From the NCBI GenBank assembly GCA_963921935.1, contig OY998179.1, positions 26,719,114 to 26,783,113 on the forward strand: a stretch of DNA of 64,000 bases. The letters are read 5' to 3'. A model generated the notes under the pieces. It was not told the DNA's origin, did no database searches, and saw nothing but the letters and a program-made list of their open reading frames with translations. The translations under genes and the position numbers were made by a program. The DNA comes from Galeruca laticollis. Taxonomy: Eukaryota > Arthropoda > Insecta > Coleoptera > Chrysomelidae. Shown here in pieces: positions 22,021 to 30,852 of the stretch. Numbering within the stretch: position 1 is the first letter of the stretch; every line of letters begins with the position of its first letter.

Positions 22021-22500
22021 CTGATTGGATACATGCAATTTTCCTATCTGTGCGTTTCGCGTTGTCATTAGTTGTTTTATTCGATATTAAAAATCTAGTG
22101 ACTGACAGAAAATGTCAAATCAATAAAGAAACGTCAGAATTATTGTATCAAGAATGAATTCCAAAAACCGTATTGGTCTGTTTGATCTAAAAGAGATTCA
22201 AAAGAAAGTAAAAGAACAAATGCCGCAAAATACCGAGCGATCTAACAAGTACGTGTGGAAACAATTCATGGAATTTTGCAACGAACCTCATCATAGCCGA
22301 ATTTTAATTGTTTTCGTGAAATAATCTTGACAAATAAAACTCGTGTAATCAATGATTATCGAAAATTTCTTTTCATTTTCGAAACAAATTGTTGTTTTAG
22401 GAAACCACACTCGCGCTTACGCGCTCGTGCGGTTTCCAAACGACAATTTGTTTCTCAAAATAGAAGAAATTTTTATTTCGATAATCATCATTACACTTGT
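22021..22500 (+). other. CCAAT-box / mini-ORF / long-hairpin unit, copy 1
   Basis: An inverted CCAAT box (CTGATTGG, 22021) precedes an ATG at 22153. The reading frame encodes about 36 residues ending RSNKYVW. One extra A then shifts the frame; ignoring it, the protein continues as WKQFMEFCN and ends VFVK with TAA. GTGAAATAATCT and an AATAAA with ACTCGTG follow. A long imperfect hairpin spans 22342-22498 with arms of roughly 70 bp and the tip GGAAACCACACTCGCGC. The same order occurs at 34629-35032. The protein is not firmly recognised. The N-T-x2-S-x2-Y-x-W-K-Q-F-x2-F-C pattern faintly recalls the N-terminal core-binding part of Crypton/ZMYM tyrosine recombinases. Confidence 0.6.
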
Positions 22501-22624
22501 TGTATTACTATTGAAAATCGGCAAGGGGTCAATACCTTCAATACTATAGCTGGTAGAGGGAATATAGCTATAACATAAAATAAAACCCAGATTATTATTT
22601 TTTCAATGGTGTACACACTAGATA

Positions 22625-23119
22625 TAAATTGAGTGGATGAAAAGACGAGTACTGAGTGTGTCATTTGATTAAAATTCCAGCTAAGCGCTTTCAGCCATTA
22701 GGTCATTCTCAAAGCTGTCGACAAGAGAAAAACATACAACAGGTACAATGTACATACAATGAAATAAAATGTTTGATGTTACATCATTATTTAAGTAAAA
22801 TTTGTTAAAATTCCCTTATAAAGAGGGTGTACACACATATCATTTAGTTGGTAATTTCAAATTAGACGTTTCGTTATGTGAATTACAATTGTACACGCTC
22901 TTTATAGAGTAATTTTAACAAATTTTAGTTAAATAATGATGTAACATCAAACATTTTAATTCATTGTATGTAGCAGTTACAGGGTTTGATGTTTTTTGAC
23001 ACCTTCTGTATATTTTTTCTTGACGAGAGCTTTCAGAATGGTCTAATGGCTGAAAGCGCTTACCTGGAATTTCAATAAAATCACACACTCAGTACTCGTC
23101 TTTTCGTTTACTCAATTTA
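22625..23119. mobile_element. Foldback element with about 230 bp arms
   Basis: The left arm begins TAAATTGAGTGGATGAAAAG and the right arm ends with its near-complement at 23119. Shared internal blocks include GACGAGTACTGAGTGTGT, AAGCGCTTTCAGCCATTAG and GATGTTACATCATTATTTAA. The ends can be read as TA target duplication plus AATTGAG...CTCAATT. About 90 bp of unpaired centre remains. No protein is encoded, so it is probably a Tc1/mariner-type or foldback MITE. Confidence 0.75.
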
Positions 23120-23246
23120 CATTTTAAAATGTCTATATATATAGTATGCTATATTGAATACAATAAAACTTACCATCAATTTTTGTTAATTTCCACTCAT
23201 ATGGGAAGGCAAATCAAACTGTCTTAATAACCTCTCTTCGTCTACG
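23120..23246. other. Unaligned stretch beside the 3' LTR
   Basis: This sequence occupies the place where the outer part of the 3' LTR should be but does not align with the 5' LTR. It is either flanking DNA after truncation or a diverged LTR end. Confidence 0.35.
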
Positions 23247-23512
23247 ATGTCAAATTATCAACTAAACTAACTCGCGCTCGTCGGTCCCTTATATATTAGT
23301 GCCTTTTTTTCTAGTTCATTCTAGATTGCGGCTTACACAAAAACACTTGGCTCTGGCTTTTGCTAGATAAGACAGTCACAAAAACAATGTCTAGATCAGA
23401 TAGTCACAATCGTAAACAATTCATCCCTGCGCGTCCGCCATAATTTTAACTTTTATACCTGGCTTAGACAGAGTCGGATTCAGGGACTATACCAGTGTGC
23501 TGTTTCGTAACA
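23247..23512 (-). repeat. Partial 3' LTR
   Basis: Minus strand starts TGTTACGAAACAGCACACTG at 23512, immediately after a polypurine tract and TAA (about 23513-23527). It aligns with the 5' LTR down to the ATTTGACATCGT block at 23247 and then stops matching. It includes about 60 bp (near 23310-23370) that the 5' LTR lacks. Confidence 0.8.
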
Positions 23513-24310
23513 TTACCCCCTCCTTAAATGGCAGTTCCTTCTGGAACTTTTCTGTAGCCGAGACTGGATGTTTGAATCGGCAACTGGCTCCATTTTTACA
23601 CTTTCCGATCTTATGGAAATAGCAGGACACCGTCTTCATCGGATACTGATAACGGAGGTTGTAGCTGCAAATTAATATCTGGACACCGGTATCTCGAAAG
23701 ATTATCTCTACCATGTTCCTGATAACTCGCCAATCCAACTGGTTACTCGCTATCTTAGGCATAGCCAGTTTCTTCACGCTGGATTCTAACACATGGTCTC
23801 GGAGGTTTCGAAGTGCTTCCCACACATCGCGGTAGGTCGATCAATCTTGAAATTCATTTTTAGTTACCACGTAGAAGACGTACCGCGAATTATGTTTCAG
23901 TTTCAGTGTCTTGCCAGGGGCTGGAATCTGGTCTTCAAATTTTTCTAACTGCCCGAACTTCTTTCGAAAGACGGATGCCAACCTTCGTGCGTTCTTGAGA
24001 CGGGCGGGGATGTTGTATGCCAGTGAATAATCTTCCGGGAGATTGAACAAATCTTGTCGTTGTTCTGAAGTGACTCCATATCTAGCTTTCCCGGTACCTC
24101 CATACGCGCCCATGAATTCATCGAAGGTAGGGTCAAACACATTTCGAATAGGGTTTACTCCTTTCTCTAGGTCATGGTCCCCTTCGAATGGCGCTAGTCG
24201 GTTTTGGTGAACTACTTTTGGTTTTCCGTTGGGGATCTTGCTTATGCGATATATAACATCCTTGATCCTTTTCTTGATTAAGTATGCTCGGTCTTCTTTT
24301 CTTCCTCTGG
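23487..24310 (-). pseudogene. Integrase tail fused to TARG1/OARD1-like macro domain and CCCH zinc finger
   Basis: One frame with a single TGA (23838-23840). It opens with an integrase C-terminal barrel motif (DVIYRISKIPNGKPKVVHQN, RLAPFEG), then a linker. A macro domain of the TARG1/OARD1 type follows: SLAYNIPARLKNARRLASVF, then RYVFYVVTK, TYRDVWEALRNLRDH, VKKLAMPKI and MVEIIFRDTGVQI. It ends with CCCH finger CYFHKIGKCKNGASCRFKH (C-x7-C-x5-C-x3-H) and stops inside the 3' LTR. Such macro domains remove ADP-ribose from proteins. Here the glycine-rich phosphate loop reads KNARRLA, and the GCGLD-like loop with the catalytic Asp reads IASNQLDW, so hydrolase activity is probably lost in this copy. 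The Lys of VTK is kept. Confidence 0.75.
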
Positions 24311-24973
24311 CGTGCCTCGCATTTTTGAATCGGCAATCTCTTCCTCTAATTCCTGGATTTTCTCGTCTATTGTTGTAATCTTATTCTCGATTTTCTCATC
24401 CATCGTTGACATCTTATTCTCGATTCCAGATTTTAGAGACGAAATTTCATTTTCAACGTCAACGGTAATGTCGTTTTTCATTATTAAAATGTCGGCAGAT
24501 ATATCGTTCTTCAAAGTAGAAATTTTCTCGTCCATATTAACAGAAATGTCCTTCTTCATAGCAGAAATATCGTTCTTTATAGTCGAAATATCGCTTTTCA
24601 CATCCGTAGAAATCTTCTCTTCTATGCCAGAAATATCATTCTTCATAGCAGAAATCTTCTCGTCCATGTTCTCTTCCATGGCAGAAATCTTCTCGTCCAT
24701 GTTCTCTTCCATGGCAGAAATCTTCTCGTTCATGTTCTCTTCCATGGCAGAAATCTTCCCGTCCATGTTAGCAGAAATATTAGCGGAAATAGACGAGATT
24801 AAGGTGGAAGCCTCGTCAGTGAATAAAACGGTTTCTGGATCAAAGCCGTTATTTTTCAGTGCTACTTTAAGTCTTTCTACTCATTCACTTTTCTTACTGA
24901 ACGTTTCCAACTCACGATCTTCCAATTCTGCTCTTAGTTCCGCCACTTTGAGGTCACATAGTCTCTTGGCCAT
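24278..24973 (-). pseudogene. gag: Gag-like protein: SAP motif plus long coiled coil
   Basis: The start ATG at 24971-24973 lies just after the primer site. Residues 1-50 (MAKRLCDLKVAELRAELEDR...) form a SAP-type helix-extension-helix as found at the N-terminus of Gag in some insect gypsy-like elements. A TGA stop interrupts it at about codon 31. From about residue 68 the protein is a coiled coil built from hendecads. EKISAMEENMD is repeated three to four times at the DNA level (33 bp period), then degenerate ISxxKNDIS repeats follow to 24278. No CCHC knuckle is left, and the Gag end is fused to deleted Pol. The coiled coil probably mediates multimerisation (inference). Confidence 0.75.
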
Positions 24974-25000
24974 TTTTACGTAGCAATTTATTTATATTAT

Positions 25001-25016
25001 CCCACTTCTGACACCA
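25001..25016 (-). promoter_or_regulatory. Primer-binding site
   Basis: Minus strand TGGTGTCAGAAGTGGG starts one base after the LTR end, as expected for a tRNA primer site. The TGG start pairs with a tRNA CCA end. tRNA identity not determined. Confidence 0.8.
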
Positions 25017-25017
25017 A

Positions 25018-25392
25018 TGTAATGTTTTTCGAATTTATTTAAACAGTAAACGGGTGGGATGAATTTTAAACACACTTAATTTATTTATTCACTAATTATA
25101 TACACAGTATATTCACTTAAACTAATTTATATAAACAGTTCACTAATTTATATTCACTTATTTACTCGTTTATCTCACGATGTCAAATTATCAACTAAAC
25201 TAACTCGCGCTCGTCGGTCCCTTATATATTAGTGCCTTTTTTACTAGATCATTCTAGATTGAAACAATGTCTAGATAATATAGTCACAATCGTAAAAAAT
25301 TCATCTCTGCGCGTCCGCCATAATTTTAACTTTCATACCTGGCTTAGGCAGAGTCGGATTCAGGGACTATACCAGTGTGCTGTTTCGTAACA
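25018..25392 (-). repeat. 5' LTR of the macro-domain retrotransposon
   Basis: On the minus strand it begins TGTTACGAAACAGCACACTG and ends ...CATTACA, a TG...CA LTR of 375 bp. Relative to the 3' copy it lacks about 60 bp in the middle (near 25260). Confidence 0.85.
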
Positions 25393-25394
25393 AT

Positions 25395-25600
25395 ACCAGA
25401 ATTAGTTCCCTGAAAGTGATTTCTCAATATTGGTTTGCAGTATCTTCCAGGTGATTGCAGCCATGTCTCGTTAGTAGGGTTAGGAACGTAAGTTGGCTGT
25501 AAAACTTTCTCTAAATCACTTCTGAAGCTATCCCTAATGGTAGGACCTCTCAAAAAATAACATGATAGTACCTTTAGATTGCAACCAGTTGCGAAATACC
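25395..25600 (-). pseudogene. PIF/Harbinger transposase exon fragment
   Basis: The minus strand starts at a splice acceptor (CTCTTTCTTTTCAG, just right of 25600) and reads RYFATGCNLKVLSCYFLRGP...LEKVLQPTYVPNPTNETWLQ. This is the same exon start as the intact Harbinger gene at 59090 (YLATGSSFRS...). Only about 60 residues remain before the LTR retrotransposon interrupts it. The DDE core is absent. Confidence 0.75.
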
Positions 25601-26579
25601 TGAAAAGAAAGAGCAAAAATAAGTAATTAATTTTTCCTACTCGCGTGTGGTCAAGTACGTTAGACAGTGGCACCATGTCATTGTTTGCCACTGCAAGTAT
25701 ATAATCACTTCCATCTTACTTCGTCGCTACTCCATCGCCACAATGTTATTCCACCATCCCTTTGCCTCGCACCATTCCAATACCAAACCACTACTTCAGT
25801 GCGCCATATAGTCTGGGGTTAATTTGTTGAAGTTTAATTAAAAATACCTTTCAGTTCTCCTTGTATACTATAATGTTAAGCACTTTTTTCTTTTAACAAC
25901 ATAAATTTATACTATGGACATTCTTCTTCACAGCAGAACCTTGAAATTGCATCTGCATGTTATTTACATTTTTATGCCATCAATACTCTTCAACTTCTAT
26001 TACAGTTGAGTGATCTACGGTCATTTAAATTCTAAAAGTGTTTCAATGCCCAATAAACGCCGCGTTTTATTCTTTATAAATATTATTCACACTTCGGAGT
26101 TGCGTGGTATTAGACGTGCACTGCAATTCGAGGACATTGTTCGTTTTTTCCTGAAATATTGCACACTAAGTGGGTGTCATTTGTAATAAAAGACATAAGT
26201 ATTGCGCTGTTATGGTTAAATCAACAGTAATTTCAATGCTTTGAAAACGAGTAACTACAATAGAACGCCTACGCGGAAAGTTGTTATTGATATACTTTAT
26301 GTAACTCATATAACATGTGCGCTGTGCGTCGTTTTCTTGTTGGTCATTTAATTTTTCATTCAACTGTCGTAGGGGGCTATATAAATGAGCCAACAGTGTT
26401 TATAATCCAATAAATGAAGATATACGTTACCACCCAAAAGGGAAGCTTGCTTTTTTGAATTTGAATTAATTTTAGCATACATTCATAGGACACACCTAGC
26501 AGAATAACGTTATATTTTCTTTAAAATTCGATTTAAAAAGTGAGAATTGAAGCAATAACCTAAGGTGATGTTTGACGAT
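25601..26579. other. Unassigned, partly Harbinger intron
   Basis: The bases just right of 25600 are intron-like (pyrimidine tract). Beyond about 25700 no coding domain is recognised. A 75-codon minus-strand ORF at 26166-26393 has no family motif. Confidence 0.4.
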
Positions 26580-26765
26580 GATATTTAATATCGAAACGAT
26601 TGTCAAATTTATTTTTAACATTTTTTCAATATTTTGTGGACTTATCTAGAAACAGTAAGTTTCATTTAAAACAATAATATGAGTAGATTTCACGAAGTAA
26701 GGGTCGAGATAGTTAATTTCATTAAAAAAATATAGTTAGTTTTATGCCGTTAAAATTGACCAAGC
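26580..26765 (+). mobile_element. Penelope-like pLTR fragment
   Basis: Matches the end of the PLE repeat at about 1930-2033 (ATATCGAAACGATTGTCAAA through GTTTCATTTAAAAC). It then continues into ATATGAGTAGATTTCACGAA..., which also follows the repeat, inverted, at 37265-37312. That continuation is probably the internal start of the element. Confidence 0.75.
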
Positions 26766-27176
26766 AGAAAATATATACCAAATTATGAAAAAGTTGCATT
26801 GCGTAATCTTTTCCTGGTGGCAGGGAAGATGAGGCACATGTGTAATCGAAGAATAATTGTTAAAAATATTTGAAATGAGTAAATAAAGCAGCAATCAATG
26901 AATTTTTTCATATTAGGTACTGAAAATACATCGTTTATGTATTTGAAACTGATTATTTAACTAATAACAAAAGAAAACGCAAAACTTAAGAACACTATTT
27001 AAAGTCAATATGTTGACCTTAGGCTGGCAATGGTCACAGACATATCCCGTAGGTCAATCAAAACCTCTACATTCTTGGTGTGCCCGATAGCCGCAAAAAT
27101 GGTGCATATATACCACATTTCTTTGTTTTTCCCAAGTCGCCAGAGATAACGCATTTATCATGCTCCGAAGCATCAC
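26766..27176. other. Unassigned, probably 3' flank of the DD82E copy
   Basis: No coding domain. Lies just downstream of the minus-strand DD82E transposase, so it may include its 3' end, but no inverted terminus could be matched because the other end is lost. Confidence 0.35.
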
Positions 27177-28349
27177 TCATATTGTCGAGTTTAGCCATAC
27201 TCTAAGTGTGTTCCACGGAACCCTAGGTTTCCGCGTTACCCTAGTAGGGATACCGCAAGAATTCAGAAAAAACAATCTCTCTACTGTCTTTGACCAAATA
27301 TCAGGAGTCGCTTTTTCTAAAGACTTTTTCCATACACCTATTGCTTGTTCTCTTGACGAACCATCAGTTCCCACATGATATTTATGAAAAATTTTAACTA
27401 TGCCCCAAATATGTTCAATTGGGTTGAACATACAGTGGTAAGGGGGAAGTCGAAGCACTTTGTGACCATATTTTTCAGATAATATGTCAGCATCATATAC
27501 TGTTGGTGGTTTATTCCTACAAAAATGCATATATTTAAACAAAATAAGTTATTTAAATATTACCATAATATATTGAAAAATGTTTATATCAACTTACCGT
27601 TGAACTAAATTCAATAATTGGGCTTTGAGTAAAGTATTTCCAAAAGGAATATCAGTTTGTATCAACCAGTTCTGTATATCAGCCTTTTTGGTAGCTGTTG
27701 TTGGTACTTTATTGATCACTGTACTGTGATAACCTGCATTATCCATTACAATTGTGGTAGGTTCTTCCAAGTTCACTAAAAGCTGGTATTCAAACCAATG
27801 CAAAACATTTTCTCGGTTCATTTCACCGTGGTAACCACCATCTTGTTTTTTGGATGAAAAACCAGCCCTGCTCCAGGAATAAATACAGAAGAGGAACCAG
27901 CATGCAATACTATATACCTACAATAAGAAAATAACAAATTACTACTAGGTTTCCTAGATAGACTGTATAGCTCAAAACAACTATTAACAATTATATAGAT
28001 TTAGATAAAATTGTGTGACTAGTAAATATTTGAAAAGGGCTTAACATGGCAGGAATTATAGTACATCATAAATTAAGTGGAAAATTTCATTATTCAGTTA
28101 CCTTGGACCACCAATTTTGGTTTTTTTCACGCTTCTATGATTAGAATCTTGCCAAGAACGTCCAACAGTACCGTCTTTGAATATCCAGGTCTCATCCACA
28201 AACACAAATTGATATAAACCTTCCCTTTTTATCTTGACATATTCATGTAGAAAATGTACACGTTTTAATGCAATATGTGGCAACTCCATTAATCTTTTTG
28301 GTATTTGAATCCAATATTTTTCACTATCTTCCAGAATGATGTTAAACAA
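27177..28349 (-). pseudogene. DD82E-type transposase with two spliceosomal introns, 5'-truncated
   Basis: Three exons read right to left. Exon A (28102-28349) has FVFVDETWIF (first catalytic Asp) and ends GGPR. The intron 27918-28101 begins GTAACT and ends TAG. Exon B (27598-27917) opens RYIVLHAGSSS, carries a one-base deletion before the SSKKQDGGYHGEMN block, then IVMDNAGYHS (second Asp) and ends LLNLVQR. The intron 27517-27597 begins GTAAGT and ends GTAG. Exon C (27177-27516) has RLPPYHCMFNPIEHIW with the catalytic Glu. About 81 residues separate the second Asp and the Glu, as in the copies at 11555 and 31428. The N-terminal DNA-binding part is missing because PLE sequence starts at about 28350. 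Confidence 0.8.
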
Positions 28350-28354
28350 CTATT

Positions 28355-29316
28355 AAAGATGAAACTCACGGTTTCTAGTTAATACCACAATATGATAAAA
28401 ATTATTGAAAATTCTAAAAAATTGACAATTGTTTCGATAAATCAATATCATCGTCAGAATGACAGAAGTTACATTTCATTTGATGCTTACCTGATGTTTT
28501 GTAGTTAGTTTTGGCAAGACCAAGAAGTGACCTAACTTGTGATTGACTTAATATATGTTAATAGAAAAAAGAAGAAGATGTGATATTACAAATATTGAAG
28601 CTTAGATATTATTAGCCCTATGGTGATATCCTGGATATCATTTTTCCAATTAAGATCAGTATAACTGTGCAATGATATAGAAAACCAGGAAAACTATATC
28701 TGCTGATCTTTACAATTATCACTTAAGAAGACAGTTTATTAGTGGAGAACTCCCTAGATTTTAGATTTAACTGTTCATTGACAACTTCATATTGTGGGTT
28801 TCTTAAATGTCTTCTAATTTCCAATTCTTCTAGGAAATCCAGCTCTTGTTTCTTTTCACAAATATGCATGCAGCACTCTTGTTTTGTGTTAGGTGTCAAT
28901 GAATGATTGGTGTCAAGTAGATATTTACGAAGGGTCTGACCCAAATAGACAGCATTACATTCTGGACATTTGAGTTTATATATACCTGACATCTTTAATG
29001 GTGGTATTTTTGTTTTTACATTTAACAATTTTGTACTAACGTTACTTTCTGTTTTAAAAGAAATTGTTGTATTCGTTGCTAAAGATATTATCTTTGAAAT
29101 ATTATTAGAAATATTTCCTGCATATGTGATGGTTTTATAAGTTTTTATTTCATCAGTTTGTTTAGGAAATATTAGTTGTAATGCCACTTTTTCCTCTTTT
29201 TTATGAATTAGCTTATTTATCATATCTAATGGATAACCGTTGGATGTTGCTATTTGTCTAATTGTATTAATCTCTGTATCAAAATTTTCGGGTGTCCAGC
29301 GCATTTCTCCAGACAA
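28355..29316 (-). mobile_element. Penelope-like element, 3' half
   Basis: From right to left: C-terminal RT thumb and GIY-YIG coding region (29316-28723), a short spacer, then the pLTR with the AATTGGAAAAATGATATCCA and AATTGACAATTGTTTCGATA blocks, ending at CACGGTTTCTAGTTAAT near 28360. The same order is seen at 1-254/1688-2033. The 5' part (RT core) is absent and the right end joins a mariner fragment. Confidence 0.85.
28723..29316 (-). pseudogene. Penelope-like RT thumb + GIY-YIG endonuclease, 5'-truncated
   Basis: A 197-residue open frame. Residues 1-50 (MSGEMRWTPENFDTEINTIR, ATSNGYPLDMINKLI) match the region downstream of the RT palm in PLEs. Residues about 110-130 read GIYKLKCPECNAVYLGQTLR, the GIY-YIG signature with a CxxC pair. 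HSLTPNTKQECCMHICEKK and FLEELEIRRHLRNPQYEVVN follow. In PLEs this endonuclease nicks target DNA for primed reverse transcription. The ATG is probably not a true start, since the frame should continue from RT upstream; sequence to the right is a different element. Confidence 0.85.
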
Positions 29317-30411
29317 GTTAGAGAATTTTTAGATAATGCTTACCCTGATAGGTGGATAGGACGTGGAGGCCTATTTTTTGGCCAGCCAGGTCACCAGACT
29401 TAACCGTCTTAGATTTCTATCTCTGGGGCCGGATTAAAGACCTTGTTTGTGCAATTAGACCCACTACTGGAGTTAACATGATCGAAAGAATACGAAGCAC
29501 TATTCAGAGTATTTTGAGAGCAGAAATTGAGACTGCTGTTCAATCTACTCTTAAAAGAATAAACGCTTGTGTCGAAAATGATGGGCGACAATTTGAACAT
29601 TTAGGTCGTCACTAGCGAGGTACCTTAAGTTATATTTCCATTTTAACTTCCATAACGCAGTTTCCCGGTGACAGCATAAGAAATATTGACATAATAATAG
29701 GAACTATTATTAATAGAACAAGGAAAGACAATTTTGAGGAACCAAAAAATGTTAAAATCCGTTCAATCAAACCGGAGTAATTTATGTTTAAAGGAAAATG
29801 CTTAAAAATTACACATTTCTTAGGATATCTCGTAATACGAAAAATATATCGACATGCGGTTTTCGCTATTCTCTTTCTAATTTGGTCTTCATTTATATTC
29901 CTCAATTGAAACTGCATGTGTCCATTCAACATTTGTCAAGGATAGATAAATTTAAAAAAATAAATAAATAGCGCCCTCTAGCGTACACGTTACTCATTAG
30001 GTTGTTTCGAAATTATAACTCGTACATTGGTAGAAAGCTCTCTTCAAAAAGACTAAGTTTGCATAGATAGGTTAAGTAGAACTGGAATTACAGGCGTTTT
30101 TTCATAATAAAGTTCCCGCTTCCCCCCACCTCTTATTTGAAGAGATAGACTAAAACTTGTAAAATCAAATATACGCTGAATTTCTTGAAGAATACGATAA
30201 TAATAGTTTAAATGCATCTTAAATAGGCAAAATTTGTAAATTATTCATTTTATAAGTTTTGGTATTTAATTACGCCCTCTGGCGGTGCACCTACAACTCT
30301 GTAAATAATTTCCAGGTTTTTCTCGAGGTCACTTTTGTTATAAATTTTGTTTCCCGAAGCTGTACTATAAACGGTTCCCGAGATATGGCCATTCTTATTG
30401 GGACACCAGTA
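29317..30411 (+). mobile_element. Mariner-type element, 3' part
   Basis: Plus-strand coding at 29330-29615 gives RWIGRGG, then after one frame change WPARSPDLTVLDFYLWGRIK, and ends NDGRQFEHLGRH. This is the C-terminal catalytic part of the DUF4817-type mariner family also present at 4990 and 14451. The non-coding 3' part contains two GCGCCCTCTAGCG-like motifs (29972, 30275) and ends near GAGATATGGCC...GGGACACC at about 30405, similar to inner and outer ends of this family. The 5' half is missing. Confidence 0.7.
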
Positions 30412-30852
30412 ACAAAAGCGGATTATTTCAAATCACAAAGAGGTCGAATAATTTTCAAATTATCTAGATATTCAAATAATTGATTGTCAAATTCTCGTGA
30501 GTCAATTGTATCATCTAGATCGACAACAAAGAGAGAAAAAACTGAAAGTCATAACTTCTATATCATGATTCTGGTTAATACATAACGGCGAATATTTAAG
30601 TACACTACGTGAGACCTCAGTTTATATTAAATCATACACAAAAACCGAGGTTGAGCTATATTTATCACAGTTCGTCATTAAACCTCAATTGGTTTATTTG
30701 ATCATCAAATACCTCCAAACAATCACAGATTTTTTCTAAACTTAAATGATCAGTTATTTTGTACACGATTGATTTGTTTAATGGTAAGTGTCTACCAATT
30801 CCTCGAATATTTTACTATTGGTGAGGAAGAAGTTTGGTTTTGTAGTAATAAG
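30412..30852. other. Unassigned spacer
   Basis: No domain or repeat structure recognised. Confidence 0.4.

Larger units (their letters stand above)
23247..25392 (-). mobile_element. Internally deleted Ty3/gypsy-like retrotransposon with macro-domain Pol tail
   Basis: Element orientation is right to left. It runs 5' LTR (25018-25392), primer-binding site, Gag (24973-24278), integrase tail fused to a macro domain and CCCH finger (about 24310-23487), polypurine tract and partial 3' LTR (23247-23512). Protease, reverse transcriptase, RNase H and most of integrase are missing: the Gag end runs directly into the integrase tail near 24300. It is inserted in a Harbinger exon (25393 onward). Confidence 0.8.

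Noticed and set aside
23487..24140. Macro-domain ORF as a host gene
   Set aside because: It is in frame with an integrase tail, lies between LTRs and ends inside the 3' LTR, so it belongs to the retrotransposon.
30259..30483. 74-codon plus-strand ORF as a gene
   Set aside because: It overlaps the non-coding 3' end of the mariner fragment and has no recognisable domain.
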